From assembly GCA_011390085.1 (NCBI GenBank), contig JAABTB010000165.1, positions 1-5,744 of the forward strand: a stretch of 5,744 nucleotides of DNA, written 5' to 3'. Source of the stretch: Desulfobacula sp. (GTDB lineage Bacteria; Desulfobacterota; Desulfobacteria; Desulfobacterales; Desulfobacteraceae). A program made the translations under genes and the position numbers. How positions within the stretch are numbered: position 1 is the first letter of the stretch; every line of letters starts with the position of its first letter. Under the pieces are notes generated by a model. It made no database searches. It was given only the letters and a program-made list of their open reading frames with translations, and was not told the origin of the DNA. Positions 1 to 5,744 of the stretch are shown one piece after another.

Positions 1-2452
1 ATCCCAGTCCTACGTCCACCAGGGTCTTCAGTTTGGCGACAATAAAAGAGATGTTTTCAAAAAAACGGGCTGCCTGAAGAAGGGTCATATCCAGGACCTG
101 GGCAATATTTTTCCCCTTATAGGTGATATCCAGGGTCTCCCGGTTATACCGCTTTCCTTTACAGACATCACAGACCACATAGACATCGGGCAGGAAATGC
201 ATTTCAATTTTAATAATGCCGTCCCCTGTGCAGGCCTCACACCGGCCGCCTTTGACATTGAAGCTGAACCGTCCCGGACCATACCCCCTTGCCTTGGCCT
301 CCCGGGTTTGAGAGAAAAGTTCCCGGATATGGTTGAAAACCTGGGTATAGGTGCCTGGGTTGCTCCTCGGCGTTTTTCCGATGGGGGACTGGTCAATATG
401 AACCACTCGGTCCAACTGTTCAATGCCTTTTAATTCTTTATGCAGACCCACTGCCTTTCTTGAGCGGTTGATCCGGTTTGCCAGGATTTGATACAGGGTG
501 GAGAGCACAAGGGTGGATTTTCCGGAACCTGAAACACCGGTCACACAGATAAAACATCCCAGGGGAAAAGAAACATCAATGTGCTTCAGGTTATTGGAAC
601 AAGCACCGGAAAGGGTCAGCCATTGGCCTGAACCTGTCCTTCTTTTTTCAGGGGTCTGGATTTGTTTTTTGCCGGAGAGGTATAATCCGGTCAAAGAGGT
701 TTCACTTTTCAAAAGCGCTTCCGGAGAGCCTGAAAACATGATTTCACCCCCGTGGATACCAGCTCCGGGCCCCATATCAATGACATGGTCGGCCGACAGA
801 ATGGTGTCTTCATCATGTTCCACCACCAGGACGGTATTGCCGAGGTTTCTAAGGTTAATGAGGGTGGTTAATAGTCGGGCATTATCCTTCTGGTGAAGAC
901 CAATGCTGGGCTCGTCAAGGACATAGAGAACCCCTGTCAGCTTGGACCCGATCTGGGTCGCCAGTCTTATTCTCTGGCTTTCTCCGCCGGAAAGCGTTGC
1001 TGCGGAACGGTTCAGGGTAAGATATTCAAGACCTACATTCTGTAAAAAACCCAACCGCTCTTTCAGTTCTTTCAGGATGGTTTCGGCAATCAGGTGATCC
1101 TTGTCCTTCAACTCAAGGGATGACATATAATGAAGGGAATGCTGAATGGAAAGAGAGGTGATTTCGGAAATGGTCCTGTCCCCGACCCTGACCGATGAGG
1201 ACGCCTTGTTCAGTCTTGTCCCGTTGCAAGAAGAACAGGTTTTGAAATTCATGAATTTTTTAATATCATCCCTCATGGAACCGGATTCTGTTTCAAGATA
1301 GCGTTTTTTCAGGATGGGGATAATGCCTTCAAAACATTTCTGATAGACAATTTTTTTATCCATCCGTTCGGTGTAAAAAGGAATTTCCTCTTTGCCCGAG
1401 CCATGCAGCAGGATTTCCTGGAACCGCGGGGATAGTTCATGAAAGGGTTTGTATATGGTTTCCTTATAATGGGTGACCAAGGCATCCAGAAATTCCATAA
1501 ACTGAACCGAGTCCCGGTTTTCCCAGGGAAGCACCGCACCTTGCCGCAGTGAAAGGGTTTTGTCGGGAACAATGAGGTCTGGGTCAAATTCCGTTACCGT
1601 GCCGAGTCCGTCACATTTGGGACAGGCGCCCTGGGGGGAGTTAAATGAAAAAGAGGCCGGGGTAAATTCAGGATAACTGATGCTGCAATGAAGACATGCG
1701 GTTGATTCACTAAAAAGGATTTCGGTTTTACGGCTCAGATTAAGAATGGAAGCCCGTCCCTCAGATAAGGATAAGGCAAGTTCCAGAGAGTCGGAAAGCC
1801 GTTTTTCGATTCCCGGTTTTATCACAAGCCGGTCGACTACGGCATCAATGGTATGTTTTTTATTTTTTTCAAACCCGGGAAGATCTTCAATGGGATAAAT
1901 GGTTTGATCCACCCTGACCCTGGCAAACCCGTCTTTTTTTATTTTTAAAAAAAGTTTTTCATGGGACCCTTTCTGATTGGTAACCAAAGGAGACAGGATC
2001 ATTATTTTTGAATTTTCTTCCAGGCCCATGACCCTGTCCGTCATCTGGTCGATGGACATGGAAGAGATCGGAAGACCGCACTGATAGCAATAGGATTTGC
2101 CGATTCTTGCAAACAAAAGCCTGAGATAGTCGTATATTTCCGTTACCGTTCCCACCGTGGACCTGGGGTTATGACCGGCTGATTTCTGTTCTATGGAAAT
2201 GGCCGGGCTGAGTCCGATGATGGCATCCACATCGGGTTTGTCCATCTGTCCCAGGAATTGCCGGGCATAGGTGGAAAGAGATTCCACATATCGTCTTTGG
2301 CCCTCGGCAAATAAAGTATCAAAGGCCAGGGTGGATTTACCTGAGCCGGAAAGCCCTGTAATGACCGTAAAGCTGTTTCTGGGAATCTCAACATTAATAT
2401 TTTTAAGATTGTGCTCCCGGGCGCCTTGAATAATGATATTATCCGGATTCAT
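1..2452 (-). CDS. uvrA: UvrA, excinuclease ABC subunit A (3' end outside window)
   Basis: This is the damage-recognition ATPase of UvrABC nucleotide excision repair; it dimerises, loads UvrB at lesions and acts on DNA in the cytoplasm. Reading leftward from the ATG at 2452-2450, one frame stays open for 817 codons to the window edge. Visible in order: first Walker [10 protein letters not shown] (residues 33-41); a CYQC pair near 120; first zinc finger Cys253/256/277/280, the same numbering as I recall for E. coli UvrA; a CSSCNGTRL motif; ABC signature LSGGESQR from 487; Walker B Asp513-Glu514 in [10 protein letters not shown]; second Walker [10 protein letters not shown] with Lys645; second zinc finger Cys738/741/761/764. 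The second ABC signature and Walker B should lie just beyond the left edge, since the family is about 940 residues. No frameshift was seen. The start directly follows the pdxA stop (TAA then ATG) with only a weak purine-rich RBS, so translational coupling is likely. Confidence 0.98.
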   Translation of the reverse strand, partial: MNPDNIIIQGAREHNLKNINVEIPRNSFTVITGLSGSGKSTLAFDTLFAEGQRRYVESLSTYARQFLGQMDKPDVDAIIGLSPAISIEQKSAGHNPRSTVGTVTEIYDYLRLLFARIGKSYCYQCGLPISSMSIDQMTDRVMGLEENSKIMILSPLVTNQKGSHEKLFLKIKKDGFARVRVDQTIYPIEDLPGFEKNKKHTIDAVVDRLVIKPGIEKRLSDSLELALSLSEGRASILNLSRKTEILFSESTACLHCSISYPEFTPASFSFNSPQGACPKCDGLGTVTEFDPDLIVPDKTLSLRQGAVLPWENRDSVQFMEFLDALVTHYKETIYKPFHELSPRFQEILLHGSGKEEIPFYTERMDKKIVYQKCFEGIIPILKKRYLETESGSMRDDIKKFMNFKTCSSCNGTRLNKASSSVRVGDRTISEITSLSIQHSLHYMSSLELKDKDHLIAETILKELKERLGFLQNVGLEYLTLNRSAATLSGGESQRIRLATQIGSKLTGVLYVLDEPSIGLHQKDNARLLTTLINLRNLGNTVLVVEHDEDTILSADHVIDMGPGAGIHGGEIMFSGSPEALLKSETSLTGLYLSGKKQIQTPEKRRTGSGQWLTLSGACSNNLKHIDVSFPLGCFICVTGVSGSGKSTLVLSTLYQILANRINRSRKAVGLHKELKGIEQLDRVVHIDQSPIGKTPRSNPGTYTQVFNHIRELFSQTREAKARGYGPGRFSFNVKGGRCEACTGDGIIKIEMHFLPDVYVVCDVCKGKRYNRETLDITYKGKNIAQVLDMTLLQAARFFENISFIVAKLKTLVDVGLG

Positions 2453-3469
2453 TTAGAGATCTTTTCTGTTATCAGCCTGAAATGCGGCCATTTTAACCGC
2501 CTCCATGAGGCTTGAAGGATCGGCAATGCCTTTCCATGCAATATCATAGGCAGTTCCGTGGTCCACCGATGTTCTGATGATGGGAAGCCCCAGGGTGGTG
2601 TTGACGCCGTCTTTGAAGTGGATGAGTTTAAAGGGAATCAATCCCTGATCATGGTACATGCAGACCACTGCATCATACCGTCCCTGAACGGCATGGCAAA
2701 AAACCGTATCCGGGGGCAGGGGGCCTTGAACATGGATGCCTTCATCTTTTGAAGCCTGAACTGCAGGAAGAATGATGTCTTTTTCTTCACGCCCGAACAT
2801 GGCGTCTTCCCCTGAATGGGGATTTAATCCGGCCACGGCAATCCTGGGTGCCTTGATATTGAAACGGTCTTTAAGGGAAACATGAGTAAGCCTGATTTTT
2901 TTGATAATGCCCTCCCGAGTCAGACTTGCCGGAACCTGCGCCAGGGGGATATGAATGGTCACCAGAACAACCCTCAGGGTTTTACCGGCCAGCATCATGG
3001 CATAATCTTTTGTACCGGTTCTGTGGGCCAGTAATTCCGTATGCCCATGGAAATCGGACCCGGCGAGTTTTAAGGCTGTTTTGGTAATGGGGCAGGTGAC
3101 AAGGCCGTCTATTTTTCGGCTCAGTGCAAGATCAATCCCTCGGATAATATATGCCTGCATGGCTGTCCCGGTTTCAAAGCAGGGAATGGAGGGTTTGAAA
3201 TCCTGGATATTCAGCAACGGAATATCAATCATATCCACTGTTTTAAATTTGAAATATCCCTGTTCCGGGTCATCAATGATATGTATCTGATGCTGAACGC
3301 AAAGCAGATCCAGGGCTTTTCTCAGGATATGTGAATCGCCTATGATCAGAGGTCTGCAGATACCGTGGATTTGAGGATCATTGAGGGCCTTTAGAATGAT
3401 TTCGGGCCCGATTCCGGCCGGATCACCCAGTGTAATGCCGATAAGCGGAAGGGGAGATGACTGTTTCAT
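2453..3469 (-). CDS. pdxA: PdxA, 4-hydroxythreonine-4-phosphate dehydrogenase
   Basis: PdxA oxidises 4-phosphohydroxy-L-threonine with NAD(P)+, giving after decarboxylation the aminoacetone phosphate that PdxJ uses to make pyridoxine 5'-phosphate (DXP-dependent vitamin B6 route, cytoplasmic). I chose the ATG at 3469, giving 338 residues against about 329 in E. coli. The family motif GDPAGIGPEI then sits at residues 15-24, as expected. Substrate-binding GHTE is at 142-145 (His143, Thr144). The three metal ligands are His173 (THIPL-like IHIPL), His218 (GLNPHSGE) and His273 (MYHDQGLIPFK), followed by GVNTTLGLPIIRTS and DHGTAYDIA. All key residues are present. It is the first gene of a leftward pair with uvrA, and a candidate promoter lies just upstream. 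No strong Shine-Dalgarno is seen. The catabolic PdxA2 (4-phospho-threonate) branch cannot be wholly excluded, but no DUF1537 kinase neighbour is visible, so biosynthetic PdxA is preferred. Confidence 0.96.
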   Translation of the reverse strand: MKQSSPLPLIGITLGDPAGIGPEIILKALNDPQIHGICRPLIIGDSHILRKALDLLCVQHQIHIIDDPEQGYFKFKTVDMIDIPLLNIQDFKPSIPCFETGTAMQAYIIRGIDLALSRKIDGLVTCPITKTALKLAGSDFHGHTELLAHRTGTKDYAMMLAGKTLRVVLVTIHIPLAQVPASLTREGIIKKIRLTHVSLKDRFNIKAPRIAVAGLNPHSGEDAMFGREEKDIILPAVQASKDEGIHVQGPLPPDTVFCHAVQGRYDAVVCMYHDQGLIPFKLIHFKDGVNTTLGLPIIRTSVDHGTAYDIAWKGIADPSSLMEAVKMAAFQADNRKDL

Positions 3470-3503
3470 GAGTATGGTCTTATCATTAGGGTTAGATGAT
3501 ATA

Positions 3504-3515
3504 AAATTATGGCAA
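3504..3515 (+). repeat. Degenerate DnaA-box-like element, copy 3 (pdxA promoter)
   Basis: AAATTATGGCAA differs from the two upstream-of-dnaA copies by one base (G for C) over the shared 11-mer AAATTATGCCA. It overlaps the predicted -10 and start site of the pdxA promoter, where a bound protein would be expected to repress. Its 9-mer TTATGGCAA matches TTATNCACA at 6 of 9 positions, keeping the TTAT half only. Confidence 0.3.
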
Positions 3516-3542
3516 TATACTATTGGGAAAAAAAAGAGTAAA
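3514..3542 (-). promoter_or_regulatory. Candidate sigma-70 type promoter for pdxA-uvrA
   Basis: Read on the minus strand, a -35 TTTACT (3542-3537, 4 of 6 to consensus) and a -10 TATATT (3519-3514, 5 of 6) are separated by exactly 17 bp. Transcription would begin near 3507, leaving a leader of about 38 nt before the pdxA ATG. The spacer contains a run of eight T. In AT-rich DNA such matches arise easily, so this is a candidate only; its position and spacing are what favour it. Confidence 0.4.
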
Positions 3543-3789
3543 TACAATTTCTATTATGGAATTGTGAAACTATTGTTAAATTCAGATTAGGAAATTCATT
3601 TAATTTTTATTAAATTTGAAGATATTTAAAGTAAATCGCAAAGAATCGGAGGTAATTTTTTTTGAGTGAATAATAATTTTTTGAAAAATTTTAAAAAACC
3701 TTGGAAAAATAAGCAGTTGCCGAAGTTGCTGGAATTTATAAAAAATTAGCTGTTTCACAAATAAAATTGAATAAAATCGAAATGTTAAA

Positions 3790-3803
3790 AAATTATGCCA
3801 GCC
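3790..3803 (+). repeat. DnaA-box-like direct repeat, copy 1
   Basis: AAATTATGCCAGCC matches copy 2 at 13 of 14 positions in the same orientation, with starts 23 bp apart (about two helical turns). The 9-mer TTATGCCAG at 3793-3801 resembles a DnaA box only in the TTAT half. It lies about 175 bp upstream of the dnaA-like start codon. A single 11-mer repeat could arise by chance in DNA this AT-rich; the GC-containing GCCA-CC part makes it more notable. Confidence 0.4.
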
Positions 3804-3812
3804 ATTGTTTTT

Positions 3813-3826
3813 AAATTATGCCAACC
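3813..3826 (+). repeat. DnaA-box-like direct repeat, copy 2
   Basis: AAATTATGCCAACC is the partner of the copy 23 bp upstream. The 9-mer TTATGCCAA at 3816-3824 matches TTATNCACA at 7 of 9 positions, the best DnaA-box likeness among the three copies. It sits upstream of both candidate promoters of the dnaA-like gene, a position fit for an activator or for an initiator binding array. Confidence 0.4.
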
Positions 3827-3880
3827 TTTTAAGATCAGGTTTGACCGATGATGGATATTTAAATAAAAAAACAATACTTT

Positions 3881-3908
3881 TTGAATATCAGTTGTTTTCC
3901 GCTAAAAT
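3881..3908 (+). promoter_or_regulatory. Candidate promoter for the dnaA-like gene
   Basis: A -35 TTGAAT (3881-3886, 4 of 6) and a -10 TAAAAT (3903-3908, 5 of 6) are spaced by 16 bp, giving a start near 3915 and a leader of about 53 nt to the TTG start. An alternative is TTGACC at 3841-3846 with a weaker TAAAAA at 3864-3869, spacing 17. The AT-rich background makes either match weak evidence on its own. Confidence 0.3.
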
Positions 3909-3955
3909 TAATTAAATTTGCTTTATAACCCGTGTTTCAATTTGAAATTGGAAGA

Positions 3956-3961
3956 AAGAGG
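3956..3961 (+). promoter_or_regulatory. Ribosome binding site that selects the TTG start of the dnaA-like gene
   Basis: AAGAGG ends six bases before the TTG at 3968. The in-frame GTG at 3932 has no purine-rich element in front of it. The protein from the TTG starts like a normal DnaA domain I, and the twelve extra residues from the GTG have no counterpart that I know in the family. The site is therefore used to set the start at 3968. Confidence 0.6.
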
Positions 3962-3967
3962 TTTTTT

Positions 3968-5359
3968 TTGAAAGAATTAGAATTGTTCTGGGAAGAAGTA
4001 AAATGTCAAATTAAAAGAACACTGCCGGATCACAGCTATAGAATGTGGATCGACCCGGTGGAGCTTCTGGAGCATGACGGGCATCATATCAGACTGTCCA
4101 GTCCCAATTCATATTCCGTCAAGCGCTTGAAAGACAATTATCTGCCGATATTTATGGAGGAGTTTTCAAAACTCGGCCATAAGGATATTCACATTGAATT
4201 TAAAGTGACCTCCCAGGATAAGGGAGGCCCAAGAAAAAATGTTAAAAAATCAGGGTCTTATCCCGCCCTTGCTTTAAAACCGAAAAATTCAAAACAAATG
4301 ACCCTACCTGGGCTGAACATAAGATTCAATAACGGAAGATTATTGAAAAAAGGATTTACCTTTGATGATTTTGTTGTGGGCCGTAATTCAGATTTTGCAT
4401 ATTCAGCCTCCCTATCCCTAGCCCATGGGAAACGGAACGGTTCCAATATTCTTTACCTGTTGGCGAAAACCGGTCTGGGGAAAAGTCACCTTTCTCAGGC
4501 GGTGGGCCATCATATCATTACCCACAGCCAGTCCAAGCGTGTTTATTATGTCACTGCTGAAGATTTTACCAATGAAATGATCCATTCCATTAAAACCAAT
4601 ACAATAGATGAATTTAAAGAAAGATACAGAAAAAAATGTGATGTTCTTATTCTGGAAGACATTCATTTTTTAGCCGGCAAGGATGCAACCCAGAAAGAGC
4701 TGGCCATTACACTGGATTATCTTTTTGAGGCCGATAAAAAAATCATATTGTCCGGTTATGAACTTCCCGATGATATTCCCAAACTGAATGACCAGTTGAA
4801 ATCAAGGCTTACCCTTGGCCTTGTGACGGAAATATCAGCCCCGGACTATGAAACACGGGTCAGGATTTTAAAAAAGAAATCAAAGGCGTTGGGGTATGCC
4901 ATCCCGAAAGAGGTTACGGAATATATTGCCCAGGAGTTGAGTGATAATGTCAGGCAGCTTGAAAGCGGTCTGTTCGGTGTTGCGGCAAAGGGCCGGCTCA
5001 TGGGATACGACATTGACATTGAGCTTGCAAAAAGTGTTCTAGCCAATATTATGAACATCAAAAAGCGGATCACCATAGAGTCCATTAAAAAATTGATATG
5101 TGATGAATTTTCCCTGTCGGAAAAAGAAATCATATCGGCTTCCAGACAGCAGAGAATTGTAAAGCCCCGTCAAATAGCCATCTATCTTTCCAGGAAATAT
5201 ACGGATCAACCGATTAAAAGCATCGGCAGCAGTTTTAATAGATACCATGCAACAGCCATATATGCCATTAATGCTGTTGAAAAGGAATTAAAGCAAAAAA
5301 GCGTTCTCTTTGAGCAGATCAATTATCTTTCCAAGAAAATCGAAACCGGGAAACTATAG
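3968..5359 (+). CDS. dnaA: Divergent DnaA-family replication initiator-like AAA+ ATPase
   Basis: DnaA binds DnaA boxes and, with ATP, forms a filament that melts oriC; some family members also act as transcription factors. From the TTG start the protein has 463 residues, normal for DnaA. Domain I is about 1-75 (WEEVKCQIKR, MWIDPVEL), a short linker follows, domain III begins near 116 and domain IV near 368. Family hallmarks are TFDDFVVG, VTAEDFTNEMI, arginine finger Arg280, sensor 2 Arg329 (NVRQLES) and KPRQIAIYLSRKYT. Departures seen by eye alignment to E. coli DnaA: P-loop AKTGLGKS with Ala166 for the first Gly (Lys172 kept); Walker B LEDIHFL with Glu230-Asp231 for Asp-Asp; sensor 1 Asp269 replaced by Tyr264; Arg281 replaced by Gln276; recognition helix NRYHATA in place of GGRDHTT, one residue shorter. 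The stop abuts the next start. The neighbours are not those of a classical initiator locus. It is either a paralogue with changed specificity or this lineage's diverged DnaA; the family call is firm, the role is not. Confidence 0.9.
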   Translation: MKELELFWEEVKCQIKRTLPDHSYRMWIDPVELLEHDGHHIRLSSPNSYSVKRLKDNYLPIFMEEFSKLGHKDIHIEFKVTSQDKGGPRKNVKKSGSYPALALKPKNSKQMTLPGLNIRFNNGRLLKKGFTFDDFVVGRNSDFAYSASLSLAHGKRNGSNILYLLAKTGLGKSHLSQAVGHHIITHSQSKRVYYVTAEDFTNEMIHSIKTNTIDEFKERYRKKCDVLILEDIHFLAGKDATQKELAITLDYLFEADKKIILSGYELPDDIPKLNDQLKSRLTLGLVTEISAPDYETRVRILKKKSKALGYAIPKEVTEYIAQELSDNVRQLESGLFGVAAKGRLMGYDIDIELAKSVLANIMNIKKRITIESIKKLICDEFSLSEKEIISASRQQRIVKPRQIAIYLSRKYTDQPIKSIGSSFNRYHATAIYAINAVEKELKQKSVLFEQINYLSKKIETGKL

Positions 5360-5744
5360 ATGGGACTTTTGGGGTCGGTTTTCAGGGAGATTCAAACCAT
5401 ATCCGGAAAGCCCTATGTTACAAAAGAAAAAGAAGAATTGCTCTGTTACTCCTATGATGCAACAGGAATTTCCTATCTGCCGGATATGGTTGTTTTCCCG
5501 GGCTCGGAAACCGAAATTTCGAAGATTCTGCAACTGGCTTCCAAAGAGAAATTGATCGTTGTCCCCCGGGGAACCGGGTCCGGCATGACGGGAGGATCCG
5601 TACCGGTTAAGGGTGGCCTTATAATGGTCTTAACCCGGATGAATAAAATTATCGATATTGATGAAGAAAATTTCACCGTCCGGGTTCAACCCGGGGTGAT
5701 TGTTTCAGATATCCATAAGGCAGTAGAAGAAAAAGGATTGTTTT
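5360..5744 (+). CDS. FAD-linked oxidase, GlcD-like 2-hydroxyacid dehydrogenase (5' part)
   Basis: The first 128 residues of a GlcD/D-lactate dehydrogenase-type flavoprotein, which oxidises a D-2-hydroxyacid such as glycolate or D-lactate to the 2-oxoacid; the rest lies beyond the right edge. Visible are the YSYDATG motif (30-36), the start of a type-4 FAD-binding PCMH fold PDMVVFPGSETEIS (41-54), the FAD pyrophosphate loop VPRGTGSGMTGG (68-79), GGLIMVLTRMNKI (85-97) and VQPGVIVSDIHKAVE (109-123). The catalytic C-terminal FAD-oxidase domain is not in view, so the substrate cannot be told and no gene symbol is given. The ATG directly follows the TAG of the dnaA-like gene with no terminator between them, and a weak GGGA lies 8 bases upstream. 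Cotranscription and translational coupling are inferred. No signal peptide is seen, which fits a cytoplasmic or membrane-associated complex with an iron-sulfur subunit. Confidence 0.88.
   Translation, partial: MGLLGSVFREIQTISGKPYVTKEKEELLCYSYDATGISYLPDMVVFPGSETEISKILQLASKEKLIVVPRGTGSGMTGGSVPVKGGLIMVLTRMNKIIDIDEENFTVRVQPGVIVSDIHKAVEEKGLF

Larger units (their letters stand above)
3470..3967. other. AT-rich divergent intergenic region, possible control or origin-like region
   Basis: About 500 bp without a convincing gene separates leftward pdxA from the rightward dnaA-like gene. GC is about 24% over 3541-3900 (85 of 360 bases by hand count), far below the 43-47% in sampled lines of the flanking coding DNA. 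It contains long A and T runs, candidate promoters for both directions and three copies of a TTATG(C/G)CA element. I found no canonical DnaA box with one or no mismatch on either strand, no Rho-independent terminator, and no tRNA. Low melting energy beside a DnaA-family gene recalls an origin unwinding element, but AT-rich divergent promoters are common, so origin function is speculative. Confidence 0.6.

Noticed and set aside
85..2394. Several open frames of 67-132 codons on both strands inside the uvrA span
   Set aside because: They are out-of-frame shadows of the continuous uvrA reading frame, which carries all family motifs.
3470..3547. A 26-residue N-terminal extension of PdxA from a TTG at 3547 with a hydrophobic start
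   Set aside because: PdxA is a cytosolic enzyme that starts just before the GDPAGIGPEI motif; the extension would overlap the AT-rich promoter region and has no good RBS. The ATG at 3469 is preferred.
3674..3691. AT palindrome AATTTTTTGAAAAATT
   Set aside because: It is wholly A/T but for one base, has almost no loop and no following T run; expected by chance in this composition.
3562..3760. 9-bp inverted repeat TTGTGAAAC (3562-3570) and GTTTCACAA (3752-3760)
   Set aside because: The arms are about 180 bp apart in AT-rich DNA with no further symmetry; a chance match is likely, and the resemblance to DnaA boxes has two or more mismatches.
3932..3967. GTG at 3932 as start of the dnaA-like gene
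   Set aside because: No Shine-Dalgarno precedes it, whereas AAGAGG lies six bases before the in-frame TTG at 3968, which gives a normal domain I beginning.
3470..3967. Canonical DnaA boxes (TTATCCACA and close variants)
   Set aside because: None with one or no mismatch was found on either strand in the intergenic region by eye.
4209..4227. Inverted repeat CCTCCC / GGGAGG with a 7-nt loop inside the dnaA-like gene, and a following ATG at 4239
   Set aside because: It has no T run on either strand to be a terminator, and the ATG is out of frame and leads to a short frame; the stretch codes for the domain II linker.

Overview
The window looks like an ordinary chromosomal segment of a Gram-negative, probably Desulfobacterota-like (Desulfobacterales-type) bacterium. 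That placement is a low-confidence inference from the overall feel of the proteins and the moderate GC of the genes; no rRNA or lineage-specific marker is present. There are no tRNAs, insertion sequences, CRISPR arrays or phage genes.

Layout: the left 3.47 kb is read leftward and holds pdxA (vitamin B6 synthesis) followed directly by uvrA (nucleotide excision repair), whose last part runs off the left edge. The pdxA stop and uvrA start abut, so the two are probably cotranscribed. In the middle lies a gene-free, very AT-rich divergent region of about 500 bp (about 24% GC over 3541-3900 by my count). The right part is read rightward and holds a DnaA-family AAA+ ATPase, followed with zero spacing by the 5' end of a GlcD-type FAD-linked oxidase gene that runs off the right edge.

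The point of interest is the DnaA-family protein. It has the full four-domain DnaA plan, but several residues that are near-invariant in replication initiators are changed: the first Gly of the P-loop, the first Asp of Walker B, the sensor 1 Asp, one box VII Arg, and above all the DNA-reading helix of domain IV. Its neighbourhood (pdxA-uvrA on one side, an oxidase on the other, no dnaN/recF/gyrB) is not the classical initiator locus. I read it as a divergent DnaA, quite possibly a paralogue, with altered DNA specificity.

The AT-rich region has no good canonical DnaA box (TTATNCACA). It does carry three same-strand copies of TTATG(C/G)CA(A/G). These keep the TTAT half of a DnaA box and change the CACA half, which parallels the protein: the minor-groove Arg that reads the TTAT half is kept and the residues that read the CACA half are altered. 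Two copies lie 23 bp apart upstream of the dnaA-like gene; the third overlaps the predicted -10/start region of the pdxA promoter. That the protein binds these repeats, to control its own gene and pdxA-uvrA or to mark an accessory origin, is a hypothesis and is not proven by the sequence.
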